The notes: a model not told the origin generated them from the sequence alone. DNA of 64,000 nucleotides from Lentimicrobiaceae bacterium (GCA_015061335.1 SUWT01000003.1:21204-85203); one strand, 5' to 3'; counted from the stretch's first letter, positions 26,199-35,218 are shown. Program-made: numbers and translations.

Positions 26199-27113
26199 TT
26201 AAACCCCTACCGCAGCATAAAACGCTTTCGGAATGTCAGTCTCGAATTTCATATCTTCTCCTGTGACAGGATGTTTGAAGCATAACTTATAAGCGTGAAG
26301 TCCTAATCTGTGGATAGGATCGCTGCCGTCACCATATTTTGAGTCGCCGACAACAGGACAACCTAAATCCTGAAGATGAACTCTGATTTGATTCTTGCGA
26401 CCGGTCTCCAACTGCATCTCGACGAGTGAATATCCGTTGCCAGACTTTATTTTCTTATAATGAGATACCGCATATTTACCTCCGTTGTCTTCCTGACTTG
26501 AATGTGTCACATAATGACTATCATCTTTAAGCCACGAAGCTATTGTACCTTGCGATTTAGGAAGCTCGCCATGAACCAAAGCGACATAGCGTCTATCGTA
26601 AACCCTCTCTTTCCAATCTTCTTCAAATTCGAGGGCTACTTTCTTGCTCTTAGCGAAAATCATCAAGCCTGAAGTGAATTTGTCGAGACGATGAACGGTG
26701 TGAGCATTAGCATGTTGATGCGATTTATCTAAATAATAATTAAGAATAGATTTGACGCTCTCATCTTTAGGACTTGTGCTGCTCGACAAGATGCCGGGTT
26801 TCTTTTCAATGACAAGAATATGATCATCTTCGAATACAATTTTAACCCAGAAGTTCTTGAATCTGTTGCCTTCGCTCGACTTCTTAATCGTGACACGCAT
26901 ATTAGGTTTCAGCAGGAAATCATGTTGCGAGACGGCTCTGTCGTTGACATTGACCAAGTCGTAAGTCAGCATTTTCTTCACTTTTGTACGGCTGATACCG
27001 TCCATAGCTTTCATCAGAAACTCCATCAGTTCGCATTCCTCTCTGACGATAAAATCAATCTCCTGCGATTTCTTTTTATACTTATTATTCTTGTTGTTAT
27101 AATGTCTTGCCAT
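26199..27113 (-). CDS. RluA-family pseudouridine synthase
   Basis: Cytoplasmic RNA pseudouridine synthase of about 304 residues. A Lys-rich N-terminus is followed by an S4-like domain (about 25-85, SRTKVKKMLTYDLVNVND). The catalytic domain has the active-site Asp in HTVHRLDKFTSGL (about residue 144), GRKNQIRVHL and HPVTGE. The domain order fits the RluA/RluC/RluD group, and the exact target (rRNA or tRNA site) cannot be told. The ATG at 27111-27113 is chosen over an upstream TTG at 27134 that lies inside the promoter box. It marks the left border of the accessory island. Confidence 0.9.
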   Translation of the reverse strand: MARHYNNKNNKYKKKSQEIDFIVREECELMEFLMKAMDGISRTKVKKMLTYDLVNVNDRAVSQHDFLLKPNMRVTIKKSSEGNRFKNFWVKIVFEDDHILVIEKKPGILSSSTSPKDESVKSILNYYLDKSHQHANAHTVHRLDKFTSGLMIFAKSKKVALEFEEDWKERVYDRRYVALVHGELPKSQGTIASWLKDDSHYVTHSSQEDNGGKYAVSHYKKIKSGNGYSLVEMQLETGRKNQIRVHLQDLGCPVVGDSKYGDGSDPIHRLGLHAYKLCFKHPVTGEDMKFETDIPKAFYAAVGV

Positions 27114-27131
27114 CGTAAAAATTGTTTTGTG

Positions 27132-27139
27132 CAAAGTTA
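27132..27139 (-). promoter_or_regulatory. -7 box for the pseudouridine synthase gene
   Basis: TAACTTTG on the minus strand, 19 bases before the ATG. Confidence 0.6.
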
Positions 27140-27185
27140 AGAATTTTTAGGTTATTTCTATAAATTGCTTACCAAATGATTTATG

Positions 27186-27230
27186 AATTTTTTAACGTGA
27201 AAGTTAATGAAAGTAGGATAGAAGTGTTAA
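27186..27230. repeat. Degenerate partial third copy of the 116-bp island repeat
   Basis: About 45 bases match the end of the 116-bp repeat (TTAACGT, GTTAATGAAAGTAGGA, GAAGTGTTAA) with a few substitutions. It lies just beyond the stop of the DUF1016 pseudogene, the same relative place as the full copy at 27871-27986 beside the intact gene. Confidence 0.75.
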
Positions 27231-27236
27231 TTTCTG

Positions 27237-27840
27237 TTAAGGATTATCATCTTCGATTTCTGTTTTTACCTTATTTATTTCTTTAATTAATTGAGATTTT
27301 GTCGGTAGATACAATTGATATCATAATAATTCACATACATTTGTAATTGTCCTAAATCTTGATGAGACAATTTGTCGTTTTTCAATTCGATGATGACGAA
27401 ACAACGTAGCAGACGGTTGTAAAAGACCAAATCTATAAAGAACTCCAACCGTTATTGACAGACTCCAATTCGTAATATTCACGTTTGTCAGGATCAGATA
27501 TAGAAATAAGTTGTTTATATTGGTTCCAGTTCAATTGCGAACGCAGTGCGTTCGCAATCGGGTAAACTCTGTAAAATTGTCTGCTTTGTTCCAATGTTCT
27601 CACAGAAAAACCGCTGCCATATTCGGGAATCAATTTGTCAGCAAGATTCTTTATCAGGTAAGAACCATAATCAGCTCTGTCTTTTCCCTCCTGTTCCTCT
27701 TCGAAAATACGTTTGCCAATATCCCAATACATTCTTACACGACAGAAATCTACGCTTCTCACTGCCTTCTGACGCGCATTGTCGATTATGCTTTTCACAT
27801 CATCAATAAAATTCTGATTGCTTAAATCTTTCTTTTCCAT
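27237..27840 (-). pseudogene. DUF1016 (YhcG-type) nuclease, internally deleted pseudogene
   Basis: The N-terminal 130 or so residues of a DUF1016 protein are intact (27433-27840, with YWDIGKRIFEEEQEGKDRA and FYRVYP). The frame then stops at 27433. Immediately downstream, in other frames, are the nuclease core (FIDLVFYNRLLRCFVIIELK, with Asp and ExK) followed by LSHQDLGQLQMYVNYYD, and finally the usual C-terminal end (LPTKSQLIKEINKVKTEIE) up to a stop at 27237. Roughly the central 100-150 residues and a stretch near the end are missing, so at least two deletions or shifts occurred. It follows an intact paralogue and shares its 116-bp upstream sequence. Loss of function is likely, although a short N-terminal protein could still be made. 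Confidence 0.8.
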
Positions 27841-27870
27841 AACATAAATTTTGGTAATTAAAACTTTGTG

Positions 27871-27986
27871 TTCTCATCTGCAAAACTACAATCTCATCAT
27901 CCTTTTGTCAAGACTTTTAAAAGGAAAAATTAAGCCATTAACAATTTTTAACGTAAATGTTAATGAAAGTAGGAGAGAAGTGTTAA
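27871..27986. repeat. 116-bp direct repeat, copy A
   Basis: Identical base for base to 29069-29184. It lies between the intact DUF1016 gene and the pseudogene. It contains a palindrome CTTTTAAAAG, an inverted pair CATTAACA (27936-27943) / TGTTAATG (27958-27965), and a minus-strand TAGTTTTG promoter box (27881-27888). Confidence 0.9.
27881..27888 (-). promoter_or_regulatory. -7 box inside repeat copy A
   Basis: TAGTTTTG on the minus strand, 41 bases before the DUF1016 pseudogene ATG. Confidence 0.5.
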
Positions 27987-27993
27987 GAATTTA

Positions 27994-29046
27994 TTATTCT
28001 AATTTCTCTTCATTTCTCTTTTTCATTTCGTTAGTAATCATCTCTTTTAATTTATTTGTCGGTAAAAGATACTGAAACTCAGCGACTCCTATTGGTTTGT
28101 TGATGTCTTGTAGAGCCAACTCCACCTCAAGATGTTCCTTATTTGCACAAAGAATAATGCCTATAGAAGGATTTTCGTCAGGTGCTTTCTCCAGCTTATC
28201 CAACAACGATAAATAGAAATTCATCTTGCCGACATATTCCGGTTTAAATTCCCCGATCTTTAATTCAATAGCGACCATAGAACGTAACCTTCTGTGGAAG
28301 AATAACAAATCGACATGATATTCTTTGTTGTTAAATGACAAAGTATGTTGGTTGCCGATAAAGCTAAATCCGTTACCCAACTCCATGATGAAAGATGTGA
28401 TTTTATTGACTAAGTGACGTTCTAAATCCAACTCTTTCAAAGGCTCGACAGCATCGATGAAACCAAGATGATAACGACTTCTGAAAATCTCATTTGCATA
28501 TTCTGCATTTTCATTAGACATGGTAAAAGCGAAGTTGTTAGATCTCTCGCTTGCTTGTAATGAAAGATGGTACTCAGATTTCAAAGCGAGGTATAACATA
28601 TTCCTAGACCAACCTTTTGAAACAACTTCATTGGCATAAAAAAGTGTGTGCTCAGCAGACAAATCATAGTTTATCAATAGTAGATTATGACCCCATGGCA
28701 AAACTGCGACAAGCTGTCGCAGTTTTTCATCTTCTTGATAATAACGAAGATAAAAACGTTTCATGTCCCATAGATTTCTTGGAGACAATCCCATGTTGGG
28801 ATATTTTGCTTTCAAATCAGCGGACAATCTTTTTACGACGCTATCGCCATGTTTGCTGTCCAGTTTGCGTTCTTCCAACAATCTGCCGATCTCCCAATGA
28901 GAAGATATTATCGTTGTATTAATCTGCTTGGCAATCTGCACTCTTGAAGATTCTATAACTGCGATAGTCTCATGCAATAAATCCTGATAATCCTCTTCCT
29001 TGTAATTCTCTGATAATTCACCATTGTGATTTGTGATTTTTTTCAT
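27994..29046 (-). CDS. DUF1016 / YhcG-type PD-(D/E)XK nuclease
   Basis: Intact 350-residue member of the DUF1016 family. The N-terminal helical domain (about 20-170) contains SHWEIGRLLEERK and SPRNLWDMKRFYLRY. The C-terminal PD-(D/E)XK nuclease domain (about 190-345) contains VDLLFFHRRLRSMVAIELK, supplying Asp, Glu and Lys, then FKPEYVGKMNFYLSLLD and NPSIGIILC. These proteins are common in defence and mobile regions, often beside restriction-modification genes; their biological role is not settled. The gene has the repeat-borne promoter box upstream (29079-29086) and a second repeat copy begins 8 bases after its stop. Confidence 0.88.
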   Translation of the reverse strand: MKKITNHNGELSENYKEEDYQDLLHETIAVIESSRVQIAKQINTTIISSHWEIGRLLEERKLDSKHGDSVVKRLSADLKAKYPNMGLSPRNLWDMKRFYLRYYQEDEKLRQLVAVLPWGHNLLLINYDLSAEHTLFYANEVVSKGWSRNMLYLALKSEYHLSLQASERSNNFAFTMSNENAEYANEIFRSRYHLGFIDAVEPLKELDLERHLVNKITSFIMELGNGFSFIGNQHTLSFNNKEYHVDLLFFHRRLRSMVAIELKIGEFKPEYVGKMNFYLSLLDKLEKAPDENPSIGIILCANKEHLEVELALQDINKPIGVAEFQYLLPTNKLKEMITNEMKKRNEEKLE

Positions 29047-29068
29047 AATATTTTGGTATTAATATATA

Positions 29069-29184
29069 TTCTCATCTGCAAAACTACAATCTCATCATCC
29101 TTTTGTCAAGACTTTTAAAAGGAAAAATTAAGCCATTAACAATTTTTAACGTAAATGTTAATGAAAGTAGGAGAGAAGTGTTAA
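29069..29184. repeat. 116-bp direct repeat, copy B
   Basis: Identical to 27871-27986 and placed immediately upstream of the intact DUF1016 gene. Repeat plus gene therefore forms a unit of 1,198 bp. Confidence 0.9.
29079..29086 (-). promoter_or_regulatory. -7 box inside repeat copy B, for the intact DUF1016 gene
   Basis: TAGTTTTG on the minus strand, 33 bases before the ATG at 29046. Confidence 0.55.
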
Positions 29185-29432
29185 TTTTTATTAAGAAGGC
29201 AAATAGGCTTTGAGTTATGAGCGGTGGCTACGGGCTTGATGAAATGATGAGAAGATATGATGAAACATCAAGCTAAACCTGTTGATAAAAATCAATAATT
29301 TTTTCGAATAATATTGTTAAAGTTTCGGATAATTATTGCTAAATTTGTAGATGATTCGTTTAAAAATAATTTTCTTATATTAAACTTGTTTGTGTTGTCA
29401 AACCTATTATGTAATAAAGAATATATTTCGTG
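29185..29432. other. Gap upstream of the restriction-modification genes
   Basis: About 250 AT-rich bases with no gene. The first 80 contain GAGTTATGAGC/GGCTACGGGCTTGATG-type words like those in other gaps. The rest, very AT-rich, presumably holds the promoter of the next gene, but no clear TAnnTTTG box is seen. Confidence 0.4.
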
Positions 29433-30437
29433 ATGATGAATAAAGAAATTGTTGATATACAGGAAAATGAAATGTTGAAAGAATATCCGGAAGTCTTGGT
29501 GCAGTTGTTACGTGACCATACAACTGGAAAAAATATATTCTGGGCGACTCATGATTATGAGTGTTTAGGTGACGGATATGAATATAATTCTGAGATAACG
29601 ATTGAATCTATCACAGGAGAGAATGGTTTTGTTGTTAAACCTCGTGTTCTTAAATCTAAAGAAAGCCAGACAGGTCGCGTAAAAGATATGGCTGAAGTTT
29701 TTACCCCATCATGGATATGTAATGCTCAGAATAATCTTGTTGATAATGCTTGGTTTGAAAGAGAAAATGTATTCAATATAGAAAGTGCTGATTCACGTTC
29801 ATGGGAAGCGACAAAAGAAAAGATAATTTTTCCTGAAGGTAAGACATGGAAAGATTATGTTAAAGATACTCGCTTGGAAATAACCTGCGGTGAAGCTCCA
29901 TATATTGTAAGTCGCTATGATACGACGACAGGTGCCTTTATTCCTTTGGAAAAACGCATTGGATTATTGGATAGAAAATTAAGAGTCGTAAGTGAAAATG
30001 TTGATACAAGCGGCGAATGGTTAGAGTGGGCGCAAGTGGCATATAAAAACACATTCGCTTATGAGTGGCAAGGCGACAATCTTTTGTTGGCAAGAGAGGC
30101 GATGTTGCTTTCTTTCATTGAATATTACCAGGCTAAGTTTGGAAAGAAACCTTTGGAGAAGTCGATAAAGACAATCGCCTATATAATCTCATGGAATGTA
30201 TGGCAGATGGACGGACTGAAATGTGTAGTACCTAATTCTTGTAAGAATGGAGTGGTGGAAATAGTTTCTAATTTATTTGAGGAAGAAGAACAAGTCATTA
30301 ACTGCCATGGATGTCAGCAAGATAAAATGCACAAACATAACGGAATATATTGTCAGCTTCGCGATTGGGGAGTTAGAGATCCAAAAACCGGCGAAAATAA
30401 TATGAAGATTAGATTTGTAGATTTGTTTAAAAAATGA
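29433..30437 (+). CDS. Restriction-modification small subunit (subunit M-like)
   Basis: Protein of about 334 residues encoded three bases before the helicase-methylase gene. It has AEVFTPSWICNAQNNLVD (about 85-103), which resembles the FTP motif X that opens N6-adenine methylases. No NPPY catalytic motif follows, so it is unlikely to methylate alone. LRDWGVRDPKTGENNMKIRF is near the C-terminus, preceded by a CHGCQQDKMHKH segment that could bind metal. Similar proteins are annotated as restriction endonuclease subunit M beside Eco57I-type enzymes. It may be a specificity or assembly partner (inference). Starts at GTG 29430, ATG 29433 or ATG 29436 are all possible. Confidence 0.75.
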   Translation: MMNKEIVDIQENEMLKEYPEVLVQLLRDHTTGKNIFWATHDYECLGDGYEYNSEITIESITGENGFVVKPRVLKSKESQTGRVKDMAEVFTPSWICNAQNNLVDNAWFERENVFNIESADSRSWEATKEKIIFPEGKTWKDYVKDTRLEITCGEAPYIVSRYDTTTGAFIPLEKRIGLLDRKLRVVSENVDTSGEWLEWAQVAYKNTFAYEWQGDNLLLAREAMLLSFIEYYQAKFGKKPLEKSIKTIAYIISWNVWQMDGLKCVVPNSCKNGVVEIVSNLFEEEEQVINCHGCQQDKMHKHNGIYCQLRDWGVRDPKTGENNMKIRFVDLFKK

Positions 30438-30440
30438 GTT

Positions 30441-33400
30441 ATGGAAGGTGTAGAAATTATAGATGGTATTATATATGGCAGGGTGGATCCTCATATTTAT
30501 GCGTTTGAAACCAATACTGTCCCGAACTTCTTGAAAGTCGGTGATACATATCGTCCTGTTAAAGTTAGGTTAGATGAATGGCGAAAACATTACAGCGATT
30601 TGGTTCAGAGATTTGATGAAGTAGCCAAAGTTGATGAGGATACTTATTTCAGAGATTATTCGGTTCATCATTATTTGGAACATGAGAAAAAGCTTGAAAG
30701 AATAAAAGATGAAGATTTTACAGAAGACTTGTATAAATCAAATGAGTTCTTTAGAGATGCAACAGAGAAAGATATTGAGGATGCAATTGCTGATATACAA
30801 AAGAATTTCAATGAGAATAGCGGGAAATATGTGTACTACAACATAGATGATCATTTGTCGAAAGATATTTCATACATTAGAGATGCAGATTGGAAACCAA
30901 GAGCTAATCAACAAGTCGTAATTGACAATTATTTGAATGCTGTTAAAAATGGAAGAACGAATCTTCTTATGTATGCAGTTATGCGTTTCGGTAAATCCTT
31001 TACGGCATTATGTTGTGCTAAGGAAAGCAACGCAAAACTTGTAGTTGTCGTTTGCGGAAAGACAGACGTGAAAGAGGAATGGCGAAAAAATGTTCTTAAG
31101 CCTAAAATATTAGAAGGTTACGGATTCGTTGATACTAATGAATTGGTAAAAAATCCCAATATTATTTCTTCAGAACTTAATGACAATAAGAAAGTGGTAG
31201 TTTTTCTTACATTGCAAGATTTGTTGGGAGATAATATTAAGGATAAACATTTGGATTTGTTTAATCTTAATCAAGAAGGTAAGATAGATTTGCTTATCAT
31301 TGATGAAACACATTTCGCGGCGCGTTCCGAACAGACAGGAAAAGTGTTGAAGAATTTTCTGAAAAAAGATTTTAGACAAGAGGAAAAAGGTCAGGACGAG
31401 AGTATTGAAGATTTGCAAGAGTGCGTAAAACAGTTTAATCCGAAAGTTAAACTTCATCTTTCAGGAACTCCTTATCGTATTTTGATGAATGGTGAATTTA
31501 CTAAAGATGATATAATAGCGTTTGTTCAATATGATGATATTGTTAGAGAACAAGAGAAATGGGATTCTGAGAATATGGAAGATGAAGAATGGAGAAATCC
31601 ATATTACGGTTTCCCGCAAATGATTAGATTCGCTTTCAATCTTAATCAATCGTCTATTGACAGACTAAATCAGATGAAGAATACAGGAGTTGATTTTCAT
31701 TTGAACACATTATTCAGACCAGCATCGTTGAACAAGGATGAAGACAACAATTATAAGAAATTCAAATATGAGAATGAAGTCTTGGATTTGCTTTATGCAA
31801 TTGATGGAGCAAAAACAGATGAGAATATCTTCAGTTTTTTGAATTACGATAAAATCAAAAAAGGTAAAATGTGCCGTCATATTGTGATGGTACTTCCTTA
31901 TAGAGCTTCATGTGATGCTATGGAGAATATGTTGAAAAACAATCATTTCAACAATCTTAATGATTACGAGCTTATAAATGTGGCAGGATTGGATTCTCCT
32001 AAAAAGTATTCTAACGCAGTGAACAATGTCATTAATGTTATAAATGATATAAAGGATTACGAGGAGAAAGACCAGAAGACAATAACTCTGACAGTAGGAA
32101 GAATGCTTACAGGAAGCACCGTCGAGTATTGGGATACAATGATATATCTTAAAGATACGTTATCGCCGCAAGAATATGATCAGGCGATATTCCGTCTTCA
32201 AAGTCAATACGTAAAGACGATAAAAGGTAAAGATGGAAAAGAGATAAAGTACGATATGAAACCTCAAACTCTTCTGGTTGATTTTGATCCGACAAGAATG
32301 TTTGTGATGCAGAATAGAAAGTCATTGATTTCTAATATAAATACTTCTATAAGAGGAAACGATGAGTTAGAAAACAGGTTGAAAGAAGAGCTGAGAATAT
32401 CTCCAATTATATTGTTTAATAAGGATAAGATAAAGAAAGTAGAGCCTACGGATATTATTGATGAAGTATGCAAATATTCTGCTAATAAAAGTATTTTGGA
32501 TGAAACTTTTGATGTTTCCGTTGACAATACATTTTTTGATGATGAGATATTTTTGTCACTGATAAGTAAACAACCTGAAATGTCGGCACATGGAACAGTG
32601 TTTATTTCCAAACCCAATATAGGTGAGGAAGATGACGCAGAAACTGAAGAAACAGATGTGAATGCAGAAGGTGAGAAAATAAAATCACAAGAAAAAGAAT
32701 CAGAAAAAGATGATGATAGAGAACAAAAGTCATTGATAAGAAAATTACAGACATATTATTTTAAGATCTTGCTGTTTGCATATCTTTCTGATTTGGAGGA
32801 AAAGACAATATCAGACATAATAAATAATATTGAAAATGATGATAATGCAAAACGTATAGCAAATAATATCCAGCTCGATATAGAAGGATTAAAATATATC
32901 AGAGAGAAGATACATCCGGTGGCACTCAATGAATTGGAAAATAAAATCAATAATATGGATCGTTTGAGTGGAGATTATGAAGCAGATGTCAAGACTGCGA
33001 TGCGTAGGTTCTCTCGATTGTCTGAGTCCGAAATAATAACACCAGAATGGATAGCGAAAGATATGATAGAACTTCTCCCTGATGATATTGGTAAAGATTT
33101 TAAGTTCTTGAATATTGCTGGTAAAACAGGAGAGTTTGAGTATGCTATAATAAAAAGATATGGAGACGATATCAAGAATAATATTTATACAATACCTACT
33201 TCTGGCGTTACATACGAATGTACTCGCAAGATGTTTCAGTTGTTAGGAATACCAACAAAAAATATATATACGGATTTTAATTCGTTCGATTTAATAGATA
33301 AAAACAAGAATCAAGATATAATAAAAACGTTATCAGATATGAAGTTTGATGCAGTAGTAGGAAATCCACCTTATCAAGAAGAAGGTCTTAATACGAGAAA

Positions 33401-34370
33401 AGCACCGATATATCATTTGTTTTATGATCTTGCTTTTAATTTGTCTGATAAGGTTTCACTTATATCGCCAGCCAGATTTTTATACAGGGTGGGACAAACA
33501 CCAAAAGGATGGATGGATAGAATTTTAAATGACAAGCATTTTAAAGTTGTCGATTATTTCCAAAAATCAATAGATGTTTTTCCTACTGTTGTTATAAAAG
33601 GCGGTGTAGCTATTACATACCGTGATACAAAACAAGATTTTGGAAAGATAGAGTTCTTTTCAAATTTTCCTGAGTTAAAGACAATATTGCAAAAAGTATA
33701 TATTCATAACGATTTTAAAAAAGAGGAATTTTCAAGAATAGTTTCATCTCAGGGAATTTATAGATTCTCCAATTTGGCATTAAAAGAACATCCTGAAATT
33801 TTAGCTATTCAAGGTCAAGGAACAGCAGCAAAAATTACATCAAGAGGTTTTGAAAAATTATCAGATATATTTTTGGCAACAGAACCTGAAAATACAGATG
33901 ATTATGTTAAGATAATAGGTTTGTCAAATGGTCGTCGTGTTTTGAAGTGGATAAAGGTATCTTATATTCAAAATGTAGATTCTCTAAATTTTTATAAGGT
34001 TTTTGTGCCTGAGGCAAATGGTACAGGAGCAATAGGTGAGGTGTTAAGTACGCCGATGATCGGCTCGCCGATGATCGGCCATACAGATACATTTTTAACT
34101 GTCGGAATGTTTAATGATTATGGAGATGCTAATAATTGTTTGAAATATGTCAGTTCCAAATTTGCTAGAACGTTGTTAGGAACTTTGAAGGCTACTCAGC
34201 ATAATCCACGAGATACATGGGCAAATGTTCCTCTTCAAGATTTTACAGAAAAATCAGATATAGATTGGACTCAACCAATATCAGATATAGACAAGCAACT
34301 TTACAGAAAGTATAATCTGTCAGAAGAAGAAATTGCTTTCATAGAAAGAATGATAAAATCGATGGAGTAG
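30441..34370 (+). CDS. GIY-YIG-like / helicase / Eco57I-type methylase restriction enzyme
   Basis: Single 1309-residue restriction-modification enzyme. Residues about 10-95 look like a GIY-YIG (T5orf172-type) nuclease: GIIYGRVDPHIYAFE, then LKVGDT, a conserved Arg, and HHYLE with the likely metal Glu. A superfamily 2 helicase follows: Walker A-like MRFGKSFT near 180, DETH near 286, SGTPYR near 340, and GRMLTGSTVEYWD with QAIFRLQSQ near 550-590. An acidic linker lies near 730-770. The gamma-class N6-adenine methylase part has ITPEWIAKDMIELL (motif X), an NIAGKTGEFEYA motif I region, and the catalytic VVGNPPYQ near 973-980. The last 230 residues probably recognise the target. This layout recalls type ISP enzymes but with a different nuclease. 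It follows the small subunit in one operon. Confidence 0.85.
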   Translation: MEGVEIIDGIIYGRVDPHIYAFETNTVPNFLKVGDTYRPVKVRLDEWRKHYSDLVQRFDEVAKVDEDTYFRDYSVHHYLEHEKKLERIKDEDFTEDLYKSNEFFRDATEKDIEDAIADIQKNFNENSGKYVYYNIDDHLSKDISYIRDADWKPRANQQVVIDNYLNAVKNGRTNLLMYAVMRFGKSFTALCCAKESNAKLVVVVCGKTDVKEEWRKNVLKPKILEGYGFVDTNELVKNPNIISSELNDNKKVVVFLTLQDLLGDNIKDKHLDLFNLNQEGKIDLLIIDETHFAARSEQTGKVLKNFLKKDFRQEEKGQDESIEDLQECVKQFNPKVKLHLSGTPYRILMNGEFTKDDIIAFVQYDDIVREQEKWDSENMEDEEWRNPYYGFPQMIRFAFNLNQSSIDRLNQMKNTGVDFHLNTLFRPASLNKDEDNNYKKFKYENEVLDLLYAIDGAKTDENIFSFLNYDKIKKGKMCRHIVMVLPYRASCDAMENMLKNNHFNNLNDYELINVAGLDSPKKYSNAVNNVINVINDIKDYEEKDQKTITLTVGRMLTGSTVEYWDTMIYLKDTLSPQEYDQAIFRLQSQYVKTIKGKDGKEIKYDMKPQTLLVDFDPTRMFVMQNRKSLISNINTSIRGNDELENRLKEELRISPIILFNKDKIKKVEPTDIIDEVCKYSANKSILDETFDVSVDNTFFDDEIFLSLISKQPEMSAHGTVFISKPNIGEEDDAETEETDVNAEGEKIKSQEKESEKDDDREQKSLIRKLQTYYFKILLFAYLSDLEEKTISDIINNIENDDNAKRIANNIQLDIEGLKYIREKIHPVALNELENKINNMDRLSGDYEADVKTAMRRFSRLSESEIITPEWIAKDMIELLPDDIGKDFKFLNIAGKTGEFEYAIIKRYGDDIKNNIYTIPTSGVTYECTRKMFQLLGIPTKNIYTDFNSFDLIDKNKNQDIIKTLSDMKFDAVVGNPPYQEEGLNTRKAPIYHLFYDLAFNLSDKVSLISPARFLYRVGQTPKGWMDRILNDKHFKVVDYFQKSIDVFPTVVIKGGVAITYRDTKQDFGKIEFFSNFPELKTILQKVYIHNDFKKEEFSRIVSSQGIYRFSNLALKEHPEILAIQGQGTAAKITSRGFEKLSDIFLATEPENTDDYVKIIGLSNGRRVLKWIKVSYIQNVDSLNFYKVFVPEANGTGAIGEVLSTPMIGSPMIGHTDTFLTVGMFNDYGDANNCLKYVSSKFARTLLGTLKATQHNPRDTWANVPLQDFTEKSDIDWTQPISDIDKQLYRKYNLSEEEIAFIERMIKSME
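34051..34080 (+). repeat. 15-bp tandem duplication inside the methylase gene
   Basis: CGCCGATGATCGGCT is repeated in frame, with only the last base changed, giving PMIGSPMIGH in the likely target-recognition region. It is far more GC-rich than its surroundings. Confidence 0.7.
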
Positions 34371-34405
34371 AGAATGTGTATTGATGTAGGTAAATAAAAA
34401 AACGT

Positions 34406-35218
34406 ATGGCATTATTTTCAGAAAGATATGGGTATGTAAAACCTGACGACATTATAATAAGAGAAAGAATAAACGAACCAATATTAAATAGTATTGACAA
34501 CTGGCTTTATGATATTCCTGAGGATAATAAATGGTTTGAGATACAACGTTTTTTTTGGACACGATTTTTGAATAATAAGGTGTCAGATTTAGACAAGCAA
34601 TGGGATTTTCATTATTATGATATAGTTAGAAAATACATTGGTAGCCGAGACATTGAATGGTATAAAAAATTAGATGCAATCGAATTTATACTGCCGTATA
34701 TTAAAGATGAGTACGGAGATTCTTTTTGCGAACAAGAAATAGACGAGTTAAATGCTGAATTCAGCAGACATAATTTTGCTTATCGTATCATTGATTATAA
34801 AATTGTTGAAGTTAATTCTGAGGAAGAGATTCGTTCGATTGAAAATGCTCTCGATAATCCTATATCAGAAGTTGGCGTTCATTTAAGAACAGCGTTGGAA
34901 AAAATATCTTCATCACAAAAAGAACCTGATAGCAGAAACTCCATTAAGGAATCAATCTCTGCTGTTGAATGTTATTGCCGAAACAAAACAAATACTACAT
35001 CATTTGGAGCTGCAATAAATCAAATAGAGAAAAAAATATATATCAACAAGCAGTTGAAAGAAGGACTAAACAAGATTTATGCATACACATGTAATGGCGA
35101 TACAGGTATTCGCCATGCATTGATGGATGATGATAATCCACCTACAAAAGATGAGGCGATTTTTATGTTGGTAATGTGTAGTGCTTTTATTAATTACTTT
35201 ACAAAGAAGTTAGGGTGA
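34406..35218 (+). CDS. AbiJ-NTD4 / HEPN-like abortive-infection protein
   Basis: Cytoplasmic protein of 270 residues. The N-terminus (about 1-130: FSERYGYVKPDDIIIRERIN, then a helical Trp-rich stretch) matches the AbiJ-NTD4 domain seen in abortive-infection proteins. The C-terminal half (about 155-270) is helical and contains ECYCRNKTN and GDTGIRHALMDD, resembling HEPN-type RNase domains in that family. The Arg-His pair is adjacent rather than in a strict RxxxxH. Related genes act as phage-triggered suicide systems. It lies 35 bases after the restriction enzyme in the same direction and may share its transcript. Confidence 0.78.
   Translation: MALFSERYGYVKPDDIIIRERINEPILNSIDNWLYDIPEDNKWFEIQRFFWTRFLNNKVSDLDKQWDFHYYDIVRKYIGSRDIEWYKKLDAIEFILPYIKDEYGDSFCEQEIDELNAEFSRHNFAYRIIDYKIVEVNSEEEIRSIENALDNPISEVGVHLRTALEKISSSQKEPDSRNSIKESISAVECYCRNKTNTTSFGAAINQIEKKIYINKQLKEGLNKIYAYTCNGDTGIRHALMDDDNPPTKDEAIFMLVMCSAFINYFTKKLG

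Noticed and set aside
27511..27825. Plus-strand frames opposite the DUF1016 pseudogene
   Set aside because: They are shadows of the minus-strand gene with no family resemblance.
27841..29430. An insertion sequence carried by the 116-bp repeats
   Set aside because: No transposase gene and no target-site duplication are visible; the DUF1016 gene is the only content.
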